Shown: one piece after another, positions 1 through 8,678 of the stretch | Position numbering within the stretch: the stretch's first letter is position 1 | Layout: each line of letters opens with the position of its first letter | DNA from: Methanosarcina mazei S-6 | GTDB taxonomy: Archaea; Halobacteriota; Methanosarcinia; Methanosarcinales; Methanosarcinaceae | Direction of reading: 5' to 3' | Assembly (NCBI RefSeq): GCF_000970205.1 | Contig: NZ_CP009512.1 | Location: 124,001-188,000, forward strand | Length of the DNA: 64,000 nucleotides | Translations under genes and position numbers: made by a program | The notes under the pieces: model-generated | What the model saw: the letters and a program-made list of their open reading frames with translations, nothing else | Told to the model about the DNA's origin: nothing | The model's database searches: none

Positions 1-1029
1 CACGGTATTGCTTGTATAAATCGGAAGCCCGAGGTTCTCCACTTCATCAATATCTCTTACAGCCCCTTCAATTACCACGCCTGCAATTCCTTTGTTCAGG
101 CTGCTCAGGGTTGCAAGCCCTCCCCAGCATGCAATATCCTTGCTTTCATTATAGATTACTATTACATCTCCAGGTTTTGCGAGATCGATGGCTTCTACTG
201 TCTTTGCCCAGTCCCCCGGGAAACACTGAACTGTAACCGCAGGTCCTACCATTTTCCCTCTTACCAGGGGATGGATACCTTTCATCGCTCCTTTTCTGTG
301 CATTGCGTCCGATATATTCGAGGTAGAGACTTCCTTAAAGATCTCCCTTATCTCCTGGTCTACGGTTCCCCTGTCCCTGATATCTACAGACTCAGGAGAG
401 TCAACACTCTTTCTTATTTTTTTTGCGGCTTCGGTTACATTGTCAGAACGGGTTATATTTCCTCCCACTATTACAATCCTGGCTCCTGCCCTGACCGCCT
501 GAGCTGCACTTTCGGAATCAAGACCTCCGGCTACTGCAAGCTGCACACCCACTTTTTCTGAAATTTCCATTAAAATGGATACCGGGTCCTTTCCAATCAT
601 TTGCTGGTCTATGCCTACGTGAACGTTAATATAGTCCACCCCAAGAGCTTCGAGTTCAACTGCTCTTTTTACAGGATCAGGAGCCGAGATCAGGTCTGCC
701 ATCAGCCTGACTCCATATTTGTGGGCTGATCGGAGTGCATCAAGGATTGTGGAATCATCAGCACTACCGAGAACAATAGCCACATCTGCACCGGCTTTTG
801 CCGCCATCTCCACCTCCATGGCTCCTGTGTCCACAGTCTTCATGTCAGCTAGAATTGTCCTGTCCGGAAAAGCTTTTCTCATGGTGCGGATTGCATTCAT
901 GCCCTCGCTCTTGATCAGGGGGGTTCCTATTTCTATCCAGTCCGCTCCTCCTGCGACTGCTTCCTTTGCAATCTCCACTGAGCGGTCAAGTTCCAGAAGA
1001 TCAAGTGCAACCTGAATTATGGGAACGAT
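1..1029 (-). CDS. Bifunctional 3-hexulose-6-phosphate synthase / RraA-like protein (3' end outside window)
   Basis: Read on the minus strand, the frame is open from about 1029 to the window edge. The first ~210 codons match hexulose-6-phosphate synthase of the OMP-decarboxylase fold: an N-terminal [12 protein letters not shown] strand, the catalytic-type motif [13 protein letters not shown], and [11 protein letters not shown]. The family joins formaldehyde and ribulose-5-phosphate, or runs in reverse to supply pentose in archaea. From about codon 230 an RraA-like (ribonuclease-regulator/aldolase family) domain follows, with [20 protein letters not shown] and [10 protein letters not shown]. 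This fusion is known in methanogens. The C-terminus is missing. The start is unclear: no ATG, GTG or TTG lies in frame upstream of the conserved PIIQV. The best Shine-Dalgarno (GAGGTG, 1035-1040 reversed) stands 5 nt before an ATC codon. The end coordinate given assumes that ATC. Confidence 0.87.
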   Translation of the reverse strand, partial: MVPIIQVALDLLELDRSVEIAKEAVAGGADWIEIGTPLIKSEGMNAIRTMRKAFPDRTILADMKTVDTGAMEVEMAAKAGADVAIVLGSADDSTILDALRSAHKYGVRLMADLISAPDPVKRAVELEALGVDYINVHVGIDQQMIGKDPVSILMEISEKVGVQLAVAGGLDSESAAQAVRAGARIVIVGGNITRSDNVTEAAKKIRKSVDSPESVDIRDRGTVDQEIREIFKEVSTSNISDAMHRKGAMKGIHPLVRGKMVGPAVTVQCFPGDWAKTVEAIDLAKPGDVIVIYNESKDIACWGGLATLSSLNKGIAGVVIEGAVRDIDEVENLGLPIYTSNTV

Positions 1030-1420
1030 AGTATCACCTCTATCGGGAAACTGAAAAAAATGTGAAAAATTAATTTTTATATCGGTTTCCCTTCTATTTT
1101 TTAATTGAATTTGTGCACAAATATGCTTAAATATGCTTTACTCTTAATTTTTACTCGATCAAATCTACTTTACTCTTAATTTCTACTTTACTCTTAATTT
1201 TTACTCGACATTTATTATTCTTTTTGATTCTTTCTATTCTATTCATTTGCTGATGCAGATTTTTCAGTATATGAGTTCTTCATTATGTTACTTTTCATTC
1301 TGAGTTTCATTTTTCGAAATCTTTTGTTTTCGAAGTTTCATCTTTGAAATCGAAAGTCTGACGTTAAAAGGTTGACACAAAAATTTTTGATTTGGGAGAA
1401 CCATTAGTCCTGAGGATAGT
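1030..1420. other. Intergenic spacer with short direct repeats
   Basis: AT-rich spacer between the divergent HPS-RraA gene and the small acidic protein gene. At 1136-1208 a 17-23 bp motif (core ctttactcttaattt) occurs three times, the first and last copies both running on into ttactcga. It presumably holds the promoters of both flanking genes. No gene is seen. Confidence 0.6.
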
Positions 1421-1900
1421 ATGGAAAAGAGCCTCAAACCAAAAGAGAATGAAAACTTGTCTCAAAAATATATCACGGACGCGGAACGTAAACAGTTTCT
1501 GTCTGCTCTACACTGCCGCCTCTTCTGGGTAGGACAATATATCCCGGATTATGTGGAGTTCAAGGGAAAGAGGCACCCGCTCCATAACTATGTGTGGGAA
1601 CTGATTCAGAAAGAGAAGCTTACTGAAGGCGAAAAGTCCCGGATAAACAAATGCATCGATATTATTTCAGTGAAAGAGAAAGAGAATGAAAAGAAATTGG
1701 AAGAGAAACCTCTCACAGAGGAAGAGGCAAAATCCCTGTATCATGAGACTGCAGGTTTGTTGCGCGCAATAACAGACCTTAAAGAAATTGAAAGTGGTGA
1801 ATTTAAAGAGAGCACAAGACGTTTTCAGGAAAAGTTTAATGAACAGAGAGTTAAGGATGCCAAGCTCTGGCTTGAATTCCTCAGAAATGTATCAAAGTAA
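1421..1900 (+). CDS. Small acidic helical protein, possibly DUF5788-like
   Basis: 159 residues, rich in Glu and Lys, no signal peptide or membrane segment, predicted mostly helical. It is clearly a paralogue of the protein at 3685-4155: both have an opening ERK/NxxLxxLxxxxxW(V/A)G segment with an aromatic/Ile-Pro-(E/D) motif (residues ~25-45), a Glu-rich middle, a EA(K/E)xLxxE(A/T)xGLLRA helix (~110-120) and a C-terminal K..W.EL/FL tail. I think this is the archaeal DUF5788 family, but that is from memory. Function unknown. The pair brackets pyrBI, which suggests local duplication around the operon rather than a pyrimidine role. Confidence 0.75.
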   Translation: MEKSLKPKENENLSQKYITDAERKQFLSALHCRLFWVGQYIPDYVEFKGKRHPLHNYVWELIQKEKLTEGEKSRINKCIDIISVKEKENEKKLEEKPLTEEEAKSLYHETAGLLRAITDLKEIESGEFKESTRRFQEKFNEQRVKDAKLWLEFLRNVSK

Positions 1901-2003
1901 AACCGCGCAGCACCGAGTCTAATCAGGGATTAATTGCTGCAGTATTCCATGGGAAATTTTCAGAGCAAAGATTATATCCCTGTGCACCATTTATGAAAAA
2001 TTG

Positions 2004-2930
2004 ATGTTATTCAAGAACCGGCACGTCATCTCCATGAAAGATTTTTCACGGGAAGAAATCGATTATATTCTGGACATTGCAGAAAAACTCGAACCTGTAG
2101 CCAGGGGGGAAGAAAGGTCCAGGCTTCTTGACGGAAAAATCATTTCTCTTCTTTTTTTTGAACCAAGTACAAGAACACGACTCTCTTTTGAGGTTGCCAC
2201 CCGGAGGCTGGGGGGGCAGGTCCTGAGTCTGGGTTCGGTTGAGGCAAGTTCTGTTATGAAGGGGGAAAATCTTGCTGATACTATCCGCGTGATCAGCAAA
2301 TATGCAGACCTGATTGTGCTGCGTCACCCTCTTGACGGGTCAGCAAGAATGGCTACGGAATTTGCAGCTGTCCCTGTGATCAATGGGGGAGATGGTTCTG
2401 TCCACCATCCTACCCAGACTTTTCTTGACCTCTATACCATCCGCCGAGAAAGCCATCTTGAAGGCTTGAAAATTGCCATGGCAGGAGACCTGAAATATGG
2501 GAGAACAGTACATTCCCTCTGCTATGCCCTTTCCCTGTATGGGGCAGAAATGACTTTTGTTTCACCTCCGGAACTCAGGATGCCCCGGGAAATTGTCCGA
2601 GAACTTCGGAAGAAAAATATCCGCGTAAAGGAAAGCGAGTGCCTTGAGGAAATAATAGGAGATATTGAAGTTCTTTACATGACAAGAGTTCAGAGGGAGC
2701 GTTTTCCTGACCCTCAAGAATACGAAAAGGTTAAGAATAAGTTAAAAATTACGGGAGATCTCTTAAAATCCGCAGATCCCGAACTTAAAATCCTTCACCC
2801 TCTTCCAAGGGTAAATGAAATATCTCCTGATGTTGATGATACTCCCCATGCCCGTTATTTTGAGCAGGCTTTTTATGGAGTTCCTATCAGGATGGCTTTA
2901 CTCGCTCTGACAATAGGGGTGATTGAATGA
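2004..2930 (+). CDS. pyrB: Aspartate carbamoyltransferase catalytic subunit
   Basis: Condenses carbamoyl phosphate with aspartate, the committed step of pyrimidine synthesis, in the cytoplasm. 308 residues, the usual length. Signature residues are present: FFEPSTRTRLSFE (carbamoyl-phosphate loop, S55-T-R-T58), the HHPTQTFLDLYTI block (~132-145), the LYMTRVQRERF loop and HPLPRVNEI near the C-terminus. ATG 2004 is preferred; a TTG directly upstream adds one residue. The stop overlaps the pyrI start by 4 nt (ATGA), so the subunits are translationally coupled for the PyrB-PyrI holoenzyme. No attenuator or PyrR site is seen. Confidence 0.97.
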   Translation: MLFKNRHVISMKDFSREEIDYILDIAEKLEPVARGEERSRLLDGKIISLLFFEPSTRTRLSFEVATRRLGGQVLSLGSVEASSVMKGENLADTIRVISKYADLIVLRHPLDGSARMATEFAAVPVINGGDGSVHHPTQTFLDLYTIRRESHLEGLKIAMAGDLKYGRTVHSLCYALSLYGAEMTFVSPPELRMPREIVRELRKKNIRVKESECLEEIIGDIEVLYMTRVQRERFPDPQEYEKVKNKLKITGDLLKSADPELKILHPLPRVNEISPDVDDTPHARYFEQAFYGVPIRMALLALTIGVIE

Positions 2931-3397
2931 AGGAAAAAAGAGATTTAAAAGTCCAGGCAATCGAGAGTGGAACTGTGATCGATCACATAAAGTCTGGACA
3001 AGCTTTGAACGTCCTGCGCATTCTGGGAATCTCAAGTGCTTTTCGGGCGACTATCAGTTTTGTGATGAACGCTCCCGGAGCAGGAGGAAAAAAAGACGTT
3101 GTCAAGATTGAGGGCAAAGAACTCAGTGTTGAGGAACTTAACAGGATAGCCCTTATCTCTCCTAAAGCTACAATCAATATTATAAGGGATTTCGTGGTGG
3201 TTCAGAAAAATAACGTCGTGCTCCCGTCTTACGTGGAAGGTGTGGTCCGCTGTACGAATTCAAGCTGTATATCAAACAGCAGCGAACCTATAAAATCTAA
3301 ATTCTCGGTAATACAGTCTGAAGAAGAAGGAGTTTCTCTTCACTGCCTGTACTGCGAGCACGTAATTTCCGAAGAGATTGCAGAAAATTTACTATGA
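2927..3397 (+). CDS. pyrI: Aspartate carbamoyltransferase regulatory chain
   Basis: 156 residues, typical PyrI length. The N-terminal ~100 residues form the nucleotide-binding allosteric domain (V..I..GTVIDHI.SGQALNVLRILGI). The C-terminal zinc domain carries C109-x4-C114 and C140-x2-C143, the four ligands that hold PyrI to the catalytic trimer. All four are intact, so regulation of PyrB by nucleotides is expected. It starts inside the last codons of pyrB. A longer ORF in another frame starting at 2923 is a shadow. Confidence 0.97.
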   Translation: MKEKRDLKVQAIESGTVIDHIKSGQALNVLRILGISSAFRATISFVMNAPGAGGKKDVVKIEGKELSVEELNRIALISPKATINIIRDFVVVQKNNVVLPSYVEGVVRCTNSSCISNSSEPIKSKFSVIQSEEEGVSLHCLYCEHVISEEIAENLL

Positions 3398-3510
3398 TTT
3401 TTTATCAGCTAAAAGAAAAAAGAGTGCTGAATTTCAAAAAAGCAAATATTCTCAGCACTTTTCTGTATCTAATTTGCAAGCATCTAATTTGCAGATAAGT
3501 AGCGGTTTCG

Positions 3511-3558
3511 TCTCAACTTTTTATTGTCTCAACTCTTTATTGTTTCAACTCTTTATTT
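3511..3558. repeat. Three 16-bp tandem repeats downstream of pyrI
   Basis: Three adjacent copies of a 16-bp unit (tctcaactctttattg and close variants) lie in the T-rich spacer between pyrI and the next gene. They may simply be slippage-prone spacer. T-runs here could serve as an archaeal terminator for pyrBI. Confidence 0.7.
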
Positions 3559-3684
3559 TTACTTCTTTATAATATCTGCCCATTCTTTAAATCCAGATTG
3601 AAGCTTTTTTCGGGACAGAATCGAAAAGAATATGAGATCGGGGTAATAAACCATAAATAAGTCTGGATTTGAGGGAAAGAGATC

Positions 3685-4155
3685 ATGAAAGACGGGAATA
3701 ACACAAACGAAAAAGAAACAGAATATCTAAGTTATCAGGAACGTAACAAACTCCTCTGGAGACTCAGGAGTGACTTTGCCTGGGCAGGAAAGAAAATCCC
3801 TGAAATTGTAGAGATAGATAATGAGGAGTACATGCTGCGCGATATGATTGAGGAACTTGGAGAAATAGATCTGCTCAGTCCGGATGAAATCGCCGAAATC
3901 AGGGCTCTTATCCCTAAACTTCAAGAAAAGGCAAAAGTCAATGAAGAACTGCTCGAAACAGAAGAACTCACAGTGGCAGAAGCAGAAGCTCTCTGTGAAG
4001 AAGCAACCGGGATTTTGCGGGCAGCAATGGACCTTAAGGACAGGCTTGAAGGAAAAATCGGAGAAAAGGGAGCCTCCGAATTCAAGCGTATGCTCAACAC
4101 CCAGAAGCTTGTAGATGAAAAGCGCTGGCAGGAACTTATTAAAAGCTTGAAATGA
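3685..4155 (+). CDS. Small acidic helical protein, paralogue of the gene at 1421
   Basis: 156 residues, strongly acidic (many EE and EAE clusters), no membrane segment. It shares with the 1421-1900 protein the opening YxERNKLLWRLRSDFxWxGKxIPE-type segment (~residues 18-45), the EAEALCEEATGILRA helix (~108-122) and a terminal K..W.EL tail. GAGGGAAAGAG just upstream of ATG 3685 is a plausible ribosome site. Function unknown; possibly DUF5788. It is monocistronic by position. Confidence 0.75.
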   Translation: MKDGNNTNEKETEYLSYQERNKLLWRLRSDFAWAGKKIPEIVEIDNEEYMLRDMIEELGEIDLLSPDEIAEIRALIPKLQEKAKVNEELLETEELTVAEAEALCEEATGILRAAMDLKDRLEGKIGEKGASEFKRMLNTQKLVDEKRWQELIKSLK

Positions 4156-4260
4156 TTAGTTTTTTTTCTGTATTCAATGTGAATTTCCAGGGGAAACATC
4201 TTCTCCAGTAACAGCCCATAAATTTTCTAATATATTTACTAAATACCATCTCATACCCCT

Positions 4261-4980
4261 TCACAAATGCCTTTCAATAAATGACTTAAGCTCTTCAGCC
4301 GAGGCTTCATCCGTGATCAAAGAATAGTAAGGAGTCCATTCATACAATTTTTTGTGTCTGGTTTTAATATATAGCTGCGTATTCAGATTCCAGAACCGCA
4401 TTTTTTGTTTCATCTCCACAAGCAGAAGGAGGGGAATTATTGAGACCAGTAGCAGAAGTGGCTTCCATTCTCCCTCTGCAACAGCGATGTAAACAAAGAA
4501 TCCACAGAGGGCAATTCCTCCAATTACTAGAAGCAGGGACATTTTCTTTGAACGCTTTTCAAGCCTGCATAACTTCATGCTTTCAATCTCTTCAAAAGGA
4601 ATCTCAAATTTCTTCAGTCTGAAGGCATGCATGTGTACCCCGAATCTGTCTACCAGAACTGCTGCCTCGAGAGTTTTGAGATATAGAAAGTAGTAAAAGA
4701 TGTTAAGCAGGAAGAGACCTGCAAGGAAGAGTGAAATGTCTTCCGGATATCTCAGAAGCAGGCTGATACATATATAAAAAAGTACAAAAACCAGAGTTGT
4801 ATTTGCAGGAAAAATTATATTTGACGTTCGGAACTCCGGGATATTTCCTGTTTTTCCGGAGATCTGGGCTGTATTTATAAAGTTACAAGGCTGTTCCGTT
4901 TGCAATGTCATTTTCCTGCAAGCCGGGCACCAGCCCATCAGTTTTTGGATCTGATCAAAAACAAAAGTTTTAACGGGCAT
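4261..4980 (-). CDS. DUF1673-like membrane protein, sixth of tandem array
   Basis: 239 residues and last in the operon. The N-terminal block MPVKTFVFDQIQKLMGWCP is nearly identical to that of the 6227-6853 protein, and the DNA around the start (about 4938-4987 versus 6812-6861) is also nearly identical. The body differs: two hydrophobic segments (~60-100), then a PH-like middle (DRFGVHMHAFRLKKFEIPFEEIESMKL), two more hydrophobic segments (~150-185) and a C-terminal W.LNTQLYIKTRHKKLYEW region. The start abuts the stop of the preceding gene. The family has no known function; I recognise the KLMGWCP signature as DUF1673 of Methanosarcina. This copy looks mosaic. Confidence 0.8.
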   Translation of the reverse strand: MPVKTFVFDQIQKLMGWCPACRKMTLQTEQPCNFINTAQISGKTGNIPEFRTSNIIFPANTTLVFVLFYICISLLLRYPEDISLFLAGLFLLNIFYYFLYLKTLEAAVLVDRFGVHMHAFRLKKFEIPFEEIESMKLCRLEKRSKKMSLLLVIGGIALCGFFVYIAVAEGEWKPLLLLVSIIPLLLLVEMKQKMRFWNLNTQLYIKTRHKKLYEWTPYYSLITDEASAEELKSFIERHL

Positions 4981-5601
4981 TTATTTTCTCTCCCGAATGA
5001 TATACGAATTTTTCCACTTTCCATACTTTTTATCAAAATAGATCGTTTTGTGATTCTTCCTTTCCCAGTATAGTATCTGAAGATAGCCAAGCCACATGAA
5101 GGCGAGTCCGCCTGCAAAGAAAGAAAGGGTTCCTTTCATGAGAAAATTTCTTTCCAAATCTCCTGCAAAAATCCAGTAAAAAAGTGTGGCATAGAAGATC
5201 AGAGTTATTATTCGAAAAAGTTTTTTATACAGGTTTTTCTTGTTGGAATCATCAAGAACGAGTTTTTGTGCGAGAGTATCGTACCTTTGCATCTGCTTCT
5301 TCCAGCCAAAAATGAAAAAAGTTAAGGAAATGAAAAATCCAGCGAGTAAAGTCACTACATTTACGCCCAATTGGATCATTACCAGGAGATATGTAAGTGT
5401 AAGAAAAGAATCAACTAAGAGAATTCTGCTACTCGACTTCCGGAACCATCCTGTATTTTTCAGACCTCCGTTTTCTCCCCCTGCTCTTTCCGGAACATCA
5501 GAATCAAAATTCTCACAGCTAACATTTCGTCTGGCTTCAGATGCTCTGGCATTCGGGCACCAGCCCATAAGTTTTTTAATGTATTCAATATTCAGGTTCA
5601 C
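4981..5601 (-). CDS. DUF1673-like membrane protein, fifth of tandem array
   Basis: 206 residues. N-terminal MNLNIEYIKKLMGWCPNA signature, then a soluble linker, four hydrophobic segments (~65-100 and ~125-180) and a conserved tail LQILYWERKNHKTIYFDKKYGKWKN. Closest in the array is the 6854-7471 protein (same N-terminus MNLNxEYIKKLMGWCPN and same tail). Its ATG overlaps the previous gene's stop by 4 nt and its stop abuts the next start, so translation is coupled. Function unknown. Confidence 0.8.
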   Translation of the reverse strand: MNLNIEYIKKLMGWCPNARASEARRNVSCENFDSDVPERAGGENGGLKNTGWFRKSSSRILLVDSFLTLTYLLVMIQLGVNVVTLLAGFFISLTFFIFGWKKQMQRYDTLAQKLVLDDSNKKNLYKKLFRIITLIFYATLFYWIFAGDLERNFLMKGTLSFFAGGLAFMWLGYLQILYWERKNHKTIYFDKKYGKWKNSYIIRERK

Positions 5602-6230
5602 AGTTCCCTCTCCTTTTCTCCAAGTGCATACATCTTCTGGAATCCCTTCTCACTTTTTATATAAATTTTCATATGGTTTTCCTTCTCCCAGTAAATTAGC
5701 TGAAGATAACTTCCCCACATCAGTATCCAAGCCCCTGCAATAAAAGAATACATTGACTGAGCGTTAGGAAAATGGAGCATATGAGATAAATGAGACAGTA
5801 AAACCATAAACAAAATTAAGCCCAAAATTATGACTGAGAGAACCCAGATGAATGTTTTTTTAAAGGAAGAGACAACAGCAGGTTTTTTTGTCAGAGCATC
5901 GTACTTATTCATCTGCTTTTTCCAGCCGAGCAAATAGGTAAGTAAAGAAAGTGAAAGGCCCAGAAGGAAAGCCTCTGAGTTTATACCCTTTTGAGATAAC
6001 AAAATTATGAGATAAAAAGTAAAGAATAGTGTTGGTAGAAGAATTCTGACATCATACCTGGAAAAGAGCCTGGAGAATCGGCTGAGAACTTCAGGCCCAC
6101 CGGCTTTTTCTCCTCCAGACTGATCATATGCTTCAAAATTAGCGGGACCAGTCCGGGAGTCCAATCCGGTGGTTTTTGCATAGGGACACCAGCCCACCAA
6201 TTTTTTTATGTATCTGGCTTCCCGGATCAT
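5598..6230 (-). CDS. DUF1673-like membrane protein, fourth of tandem array
   Basis: 210 residues. The N-terminus has the variant IKKLVGWCPYAK, followed by FEAYDQSGGEKAG, a segment also present in the 6227-6853 protein. About four membrane segments are predicted (residues ~75-115 and ~130-185), with GLSLSL.xYLLGWKKQM between the pairs and the family tail LQLIYWEKENHMKIYIKSE. 4-nt ATGA overlaps join it to both neighbours. Function unknown; the shared tail and linker suggest a recent duplicate of its upstream neighbour. Confidence 0.8.
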   Translation of the reverse strand: MIREARYIKKLVGWCPYAKTTGLDSRTGPANFEAYDQSGGEKAGGPEVLSRFSRLFSRYDVRILLPTLFFTFYLIILLSQKGINSEAFLLGLSLSLLTYLLGWKKQMNKYDALTKKPAVVSSFKKTFIWVLSVIILGLILFMVLLSHLSHMLHFPNAQSMYSFIAGAWILMWGSYLQLIYWEKENHMKIYIKSEKGFQKMYALGEKEREL

Positions 6231-6853
6231 AGTTCTCCCCCCTTTTCCTCAAGGACATACAGCTTTTGCTGTGCATTTTCTCTTTTTATATATATTTTCA
6301 TATGGTTCTTCCTCTCCCAGTAAATTAGCTGGAAATAGAAACCCCATATTAAAATCAGAGTTCCCAAAACAAAAGAGTTCAGTGTCTGATCGTTAAGAAG
6401 ATAAAAATAAGGTGAGATATAAGGCAAGAAAACCAGAAGCAAAGTAATACCCAAGAATAGAAATAAGACGACACAAGCTAATGTCTTTCTAAAGGAAGGA
6501 GAAATAACAGGTTTTTCTTTCACGGCATTGTATTGATGCATCTGCTTTTTCCAGCCAAGCAAGTAGATCGGTAAAGAAAGTGAAAGGCCAAGAAGGAAAG
6601 CTTCCGTATTTATATCTTTTTGGAATAGGTTTATATAAATAGGAGTAAAGAAAAATGGAAACAGGAAGAGCTGGATATCAAGTCTGGAATGCTTGTCTGA
6701 AGCCTTCGAAACGTTTGATTTTTCTTTTCCCGATTGGTCATATGCTTCAAAATTAGAAAAGCTATTTTGATTTACGGCTTCAAGTTTTTTTGCGTTCGGG
6801 CACCATCCCATCAGTTTTTTGATCTGATCAAAAACAAAAATTTTAACGGGCAT
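6227..6853 (-). CDS. DUF1673-like membrane protein, third of tandem array
   Basis: 208 residues with the KKLMGWCPNAKK signature after a MPVKIFVFDQI leader, the NFEAYDQSGKEKS linker, about four membrane segments, a central LLGWKKQMHQYNA loop and the tail LQLIYWERKNHMKIYIKRE. Its leader is shared with the last gene of the array, while its body matches the next gene, so leader and body have different closest relatives. The start abuts the previous stop. No known function. Confidence 0.8.
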   Translation of the reverse strand: MPVKIFVFDQIKKLMGWCPNAKKLEAVNQNSFSNFEAYDQSGKEKSNVSKASDKHSRLDIQLFLFPFFFTPIYINLFQKDINTEAFLLGLSLSLPIYLLGWKKQMHQYNAVKEKPVISPSFRKTLACVVLFLFLGITLLLVFLPYISPYFYLLNDQTLNSFVLGTLILIWGFYFQLIYWERKNHMKIYIKRENAQQKLYVLEEKGGEL

Positions 6854-7471
6854 TTATTTTTCCCCCTGAATAATGTATGATTTCTTCCATGTCCCGTAAC
6901 TTTTGTTGAAATAGATTGTTTTATGGTTCTTTTTTTCCCAGTATATTAGCTGTAAATAGCTAAGCCACATTCCTACAATTAAACCACCCGCAAATGAAAA
7001 TATTGCCTGTAGTGAAGGTTCATATCCTTTAATATAAAGAAGATATATCAAAATCAAAAATAAGTATCCAAGTATGTAATACATTATTTTCTTATCTGAA
7101 TAGTCAACTACCGGACATTTCACCAGAGCATCATATCTTCGCATTTGTTTTTTCCAGTCAAATATAACTATAAACAGGACAATGAAAAGTCCGACAAGTA
7201 AATGGATGAAATTTACACCCAGAGTTAGATTTATTCCCAGTTGATTGATTACAAGAAAATAAGCAAATGTGAAGAATGTGTTAATTAAAAGGGTTTGGAT
7301 ACGCGTTTTTCGGAACCATTCAGGGGGTTTCAGATCTTCGTTTTCTCCCTTTTCTCTGTCAGGAACATTGGAATCAAAGCTCTCAATGTTAAAATGTCGT
7401 CTTGCTTCATTTGTTTTTGTGTTAGGGCACCATCCCATCAGTTTTTTAATGTATTCAGTATTAAGGTTCAC
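6854..7471 (-). CDS. DUF1673-like membrane protein, second of tandem array
   Basis: 205 residues: MNLNTEYIKKLMGWCPNTK leader, acidic linker, two membrane hairpins and the tail LQLIYWEKKNHKTIYFNKSYG. It is the clear duplicate partner of the 4981-5601 protein. ATG overlaps the stop of the first array gene by 4 nt. Cytoplasmic placement of the Cys-Pro leader is plausible because no signal peptide precedes it. Function unknown. Confidence 0.8.
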   Translation of the reverse strand: MNLNTEYIKKLMGWCPNTKTNEARRHFNIESFDSNVPDREKGENEDLKPPEWFRKTRIQTLLINTFFTFAYFLVINQLGINLTLGVNFIHLLVGLFIVLFIVIFDWKKQMRRYDALVKCPVVDYSDKKIMYYILGYLFLILIYLLYIKGYEPSLQAIFSFAGGLIVGMWLSYLQLIYWEKKNHKTIYFNKSYGTWKKSYIIQGEK

Positions 7472-8187
7472 AGTTTCCCCTCCTTTTCCCCAATAGCATA
7501 TATCTTTTCGAGGCTATTTTCAAATATTATATAAATTTTCATATGATTTTTCTTCTCCCAGTATACATCCGTAAGGTAATACAGAAAGGCTGTCAAACAA
7601 GTGCCAAGTATAAATGCCATAACTGCCATGTTGAATGAACCGAAGTAAAGAAGAAATACCAGAGGAGCTGAATTAAAATTAAAGTAGTACAGCAAAGCTA
7701 TCAAACAAAAAGCAGAGATTAAAAATAAAACGAATCCCCAGTTAAATTCTGAAAATAAGAGATACAGTGACCCCAGGGATAGTATTAGATTTATAACTCT
7801 CCATTTCGACGATACAGTTATAATTTTTATTTTTCTGCTTGAGTTCTTTATGTCGTCCAGATAACTCCAGTTCCAGATACAAAAGAGCAGGTTACAAATA
7901 ATTCCGAAAATTAACCCGTGTATAAAAGCTTCATTTTTGAGAGATTCTCCCTGGAATGCAACCCAATATATGGAAAAGATTGTGAGCACGGAGGAAAATA
8001 TTAATGACCTGTTACGGCGTTTGTTCCACCAGCCAGAAGGTAAAATAGGAGTATTTCCGGCATCTCTTCCCCTGGATTGGTTATCAGCTTCCAAATATTC
8101 AGGGCAGATGGAATGCCTGGTTTCAAGTGTTTTTGTATTCGGACACCATCCCATCAGTTTCCTTATACTCTTTGTGAATACATCCAT
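7468..8187 (-). CDS. DUF1673-like membrane protein, first of tandem array
   Basis: 239 residues, the most divergent member. It has a MDVFTKSIRKLMGWCPNTK leader, then about six hydrophobic segments rather than four (residues ~75-115, ~130-185, ~190-215) and the family tail DVYWEKKNHMKIYIIFE. It lies 35 nt downstream of the HTH gene on the same strand, which suggests that the regulator and all six membrane proteins form one transcript. Function unknown. Confidence 0.78.
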   Translation of the reverse strand: MDVFTKSIRKLMGWCPNTKTLETRHSICPEYLEADNQSRGRDAGNTPILPSGWWNKRRNRSLIFSSVLTIFSIYWVAFQGESLKNEAFIHGLIFGIICNLLFCIWNWSYLDDIKNSSRKIKIITVSSKWRVINLILSLGSLYLLFSEFNWGFVLFLISAFCLIALLYYFNFNSAPLVFLLYFGSFNMAVMAFILGTCLTAFLYYLTDVYWEKKNHMKIYIIFENSLEKIYAIGEKEGKL

Positions 8188-8222
8188 CGTTTACCCAATC
8201 CCCAATTTTTACCTGCCTTAAG

Positions 8223-8678
8223 TCAGGCCTTTTCCACCAATTCTTTCAATTTTCCAAACAATTCATCCGCAATCTTTGTGGGATCTTCCGAACTCTTAAG
8301 TTTGAGCTGCATTTCTTCTGCAAAGTCCCAAAGGAGTTCGATACATTCCCTGTATCGATCACAGGAACCGCATTCTCCTTCGTGTTCATACCAGACCTGT
8401 AACCCGTGTTTTGCCGAGACAAAGATTATTGCGCTGGTTTTGAAAGGGATCGATCTGCCGAATAGAATTCCTTTCTTTGGGTCCAGCTTTTCTACTTCTA
8501 TCCTGTTTGCCCTGGCCATCTCAAGTAGAGTTTCTTCAATGCGCTTATCCATACTGAGGAGTGCTCTTGAGATTGCCTGCCTTGAGATCCCGAACTGCTT
8601 TGCAATATTGATGTTCGGGAGCCCGTTTCGGCGCAGGACCCAGAATTCAAACTGTTTTTCACCTTCCGGAAGGAACAT
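8223..8678 (-). CDS. Helix-turn-helix regulator with C-terminal Cys cluster
   Basis: 151 residues. Residues ~1-50 form a winged/sigma-region-4-like HTH (FWVLRRNGLPNINIAKQFGISRQAISRALLSM). A middle beta segment follows, then CGSCDRYREC (C-x2-C-x5-C, ~105-114), which could bind a metal or sense redox state, and a helical tail. This is inference: no family name is certain. It is first in the minus-strand run leading into the six membrane-protein genes, so it is the obvious candidate for controlling them. ATG at 8678 follows an AT-rich upstream region. Confidence 0.8.
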   Translation of the reverse strand: MFLPEGEKQFEFWVLRRNGLPNINIAKQFGISRQAISRALLSMDKRIEETLLEMARANRIEVEKLDPKKGILFGRSIPFKTSAIIFVSAKHGLQVWYEHEGECGSCDRYRECIELLWDFAEEMQLKLKSSEDPTKIADELFGKLKELVEKA

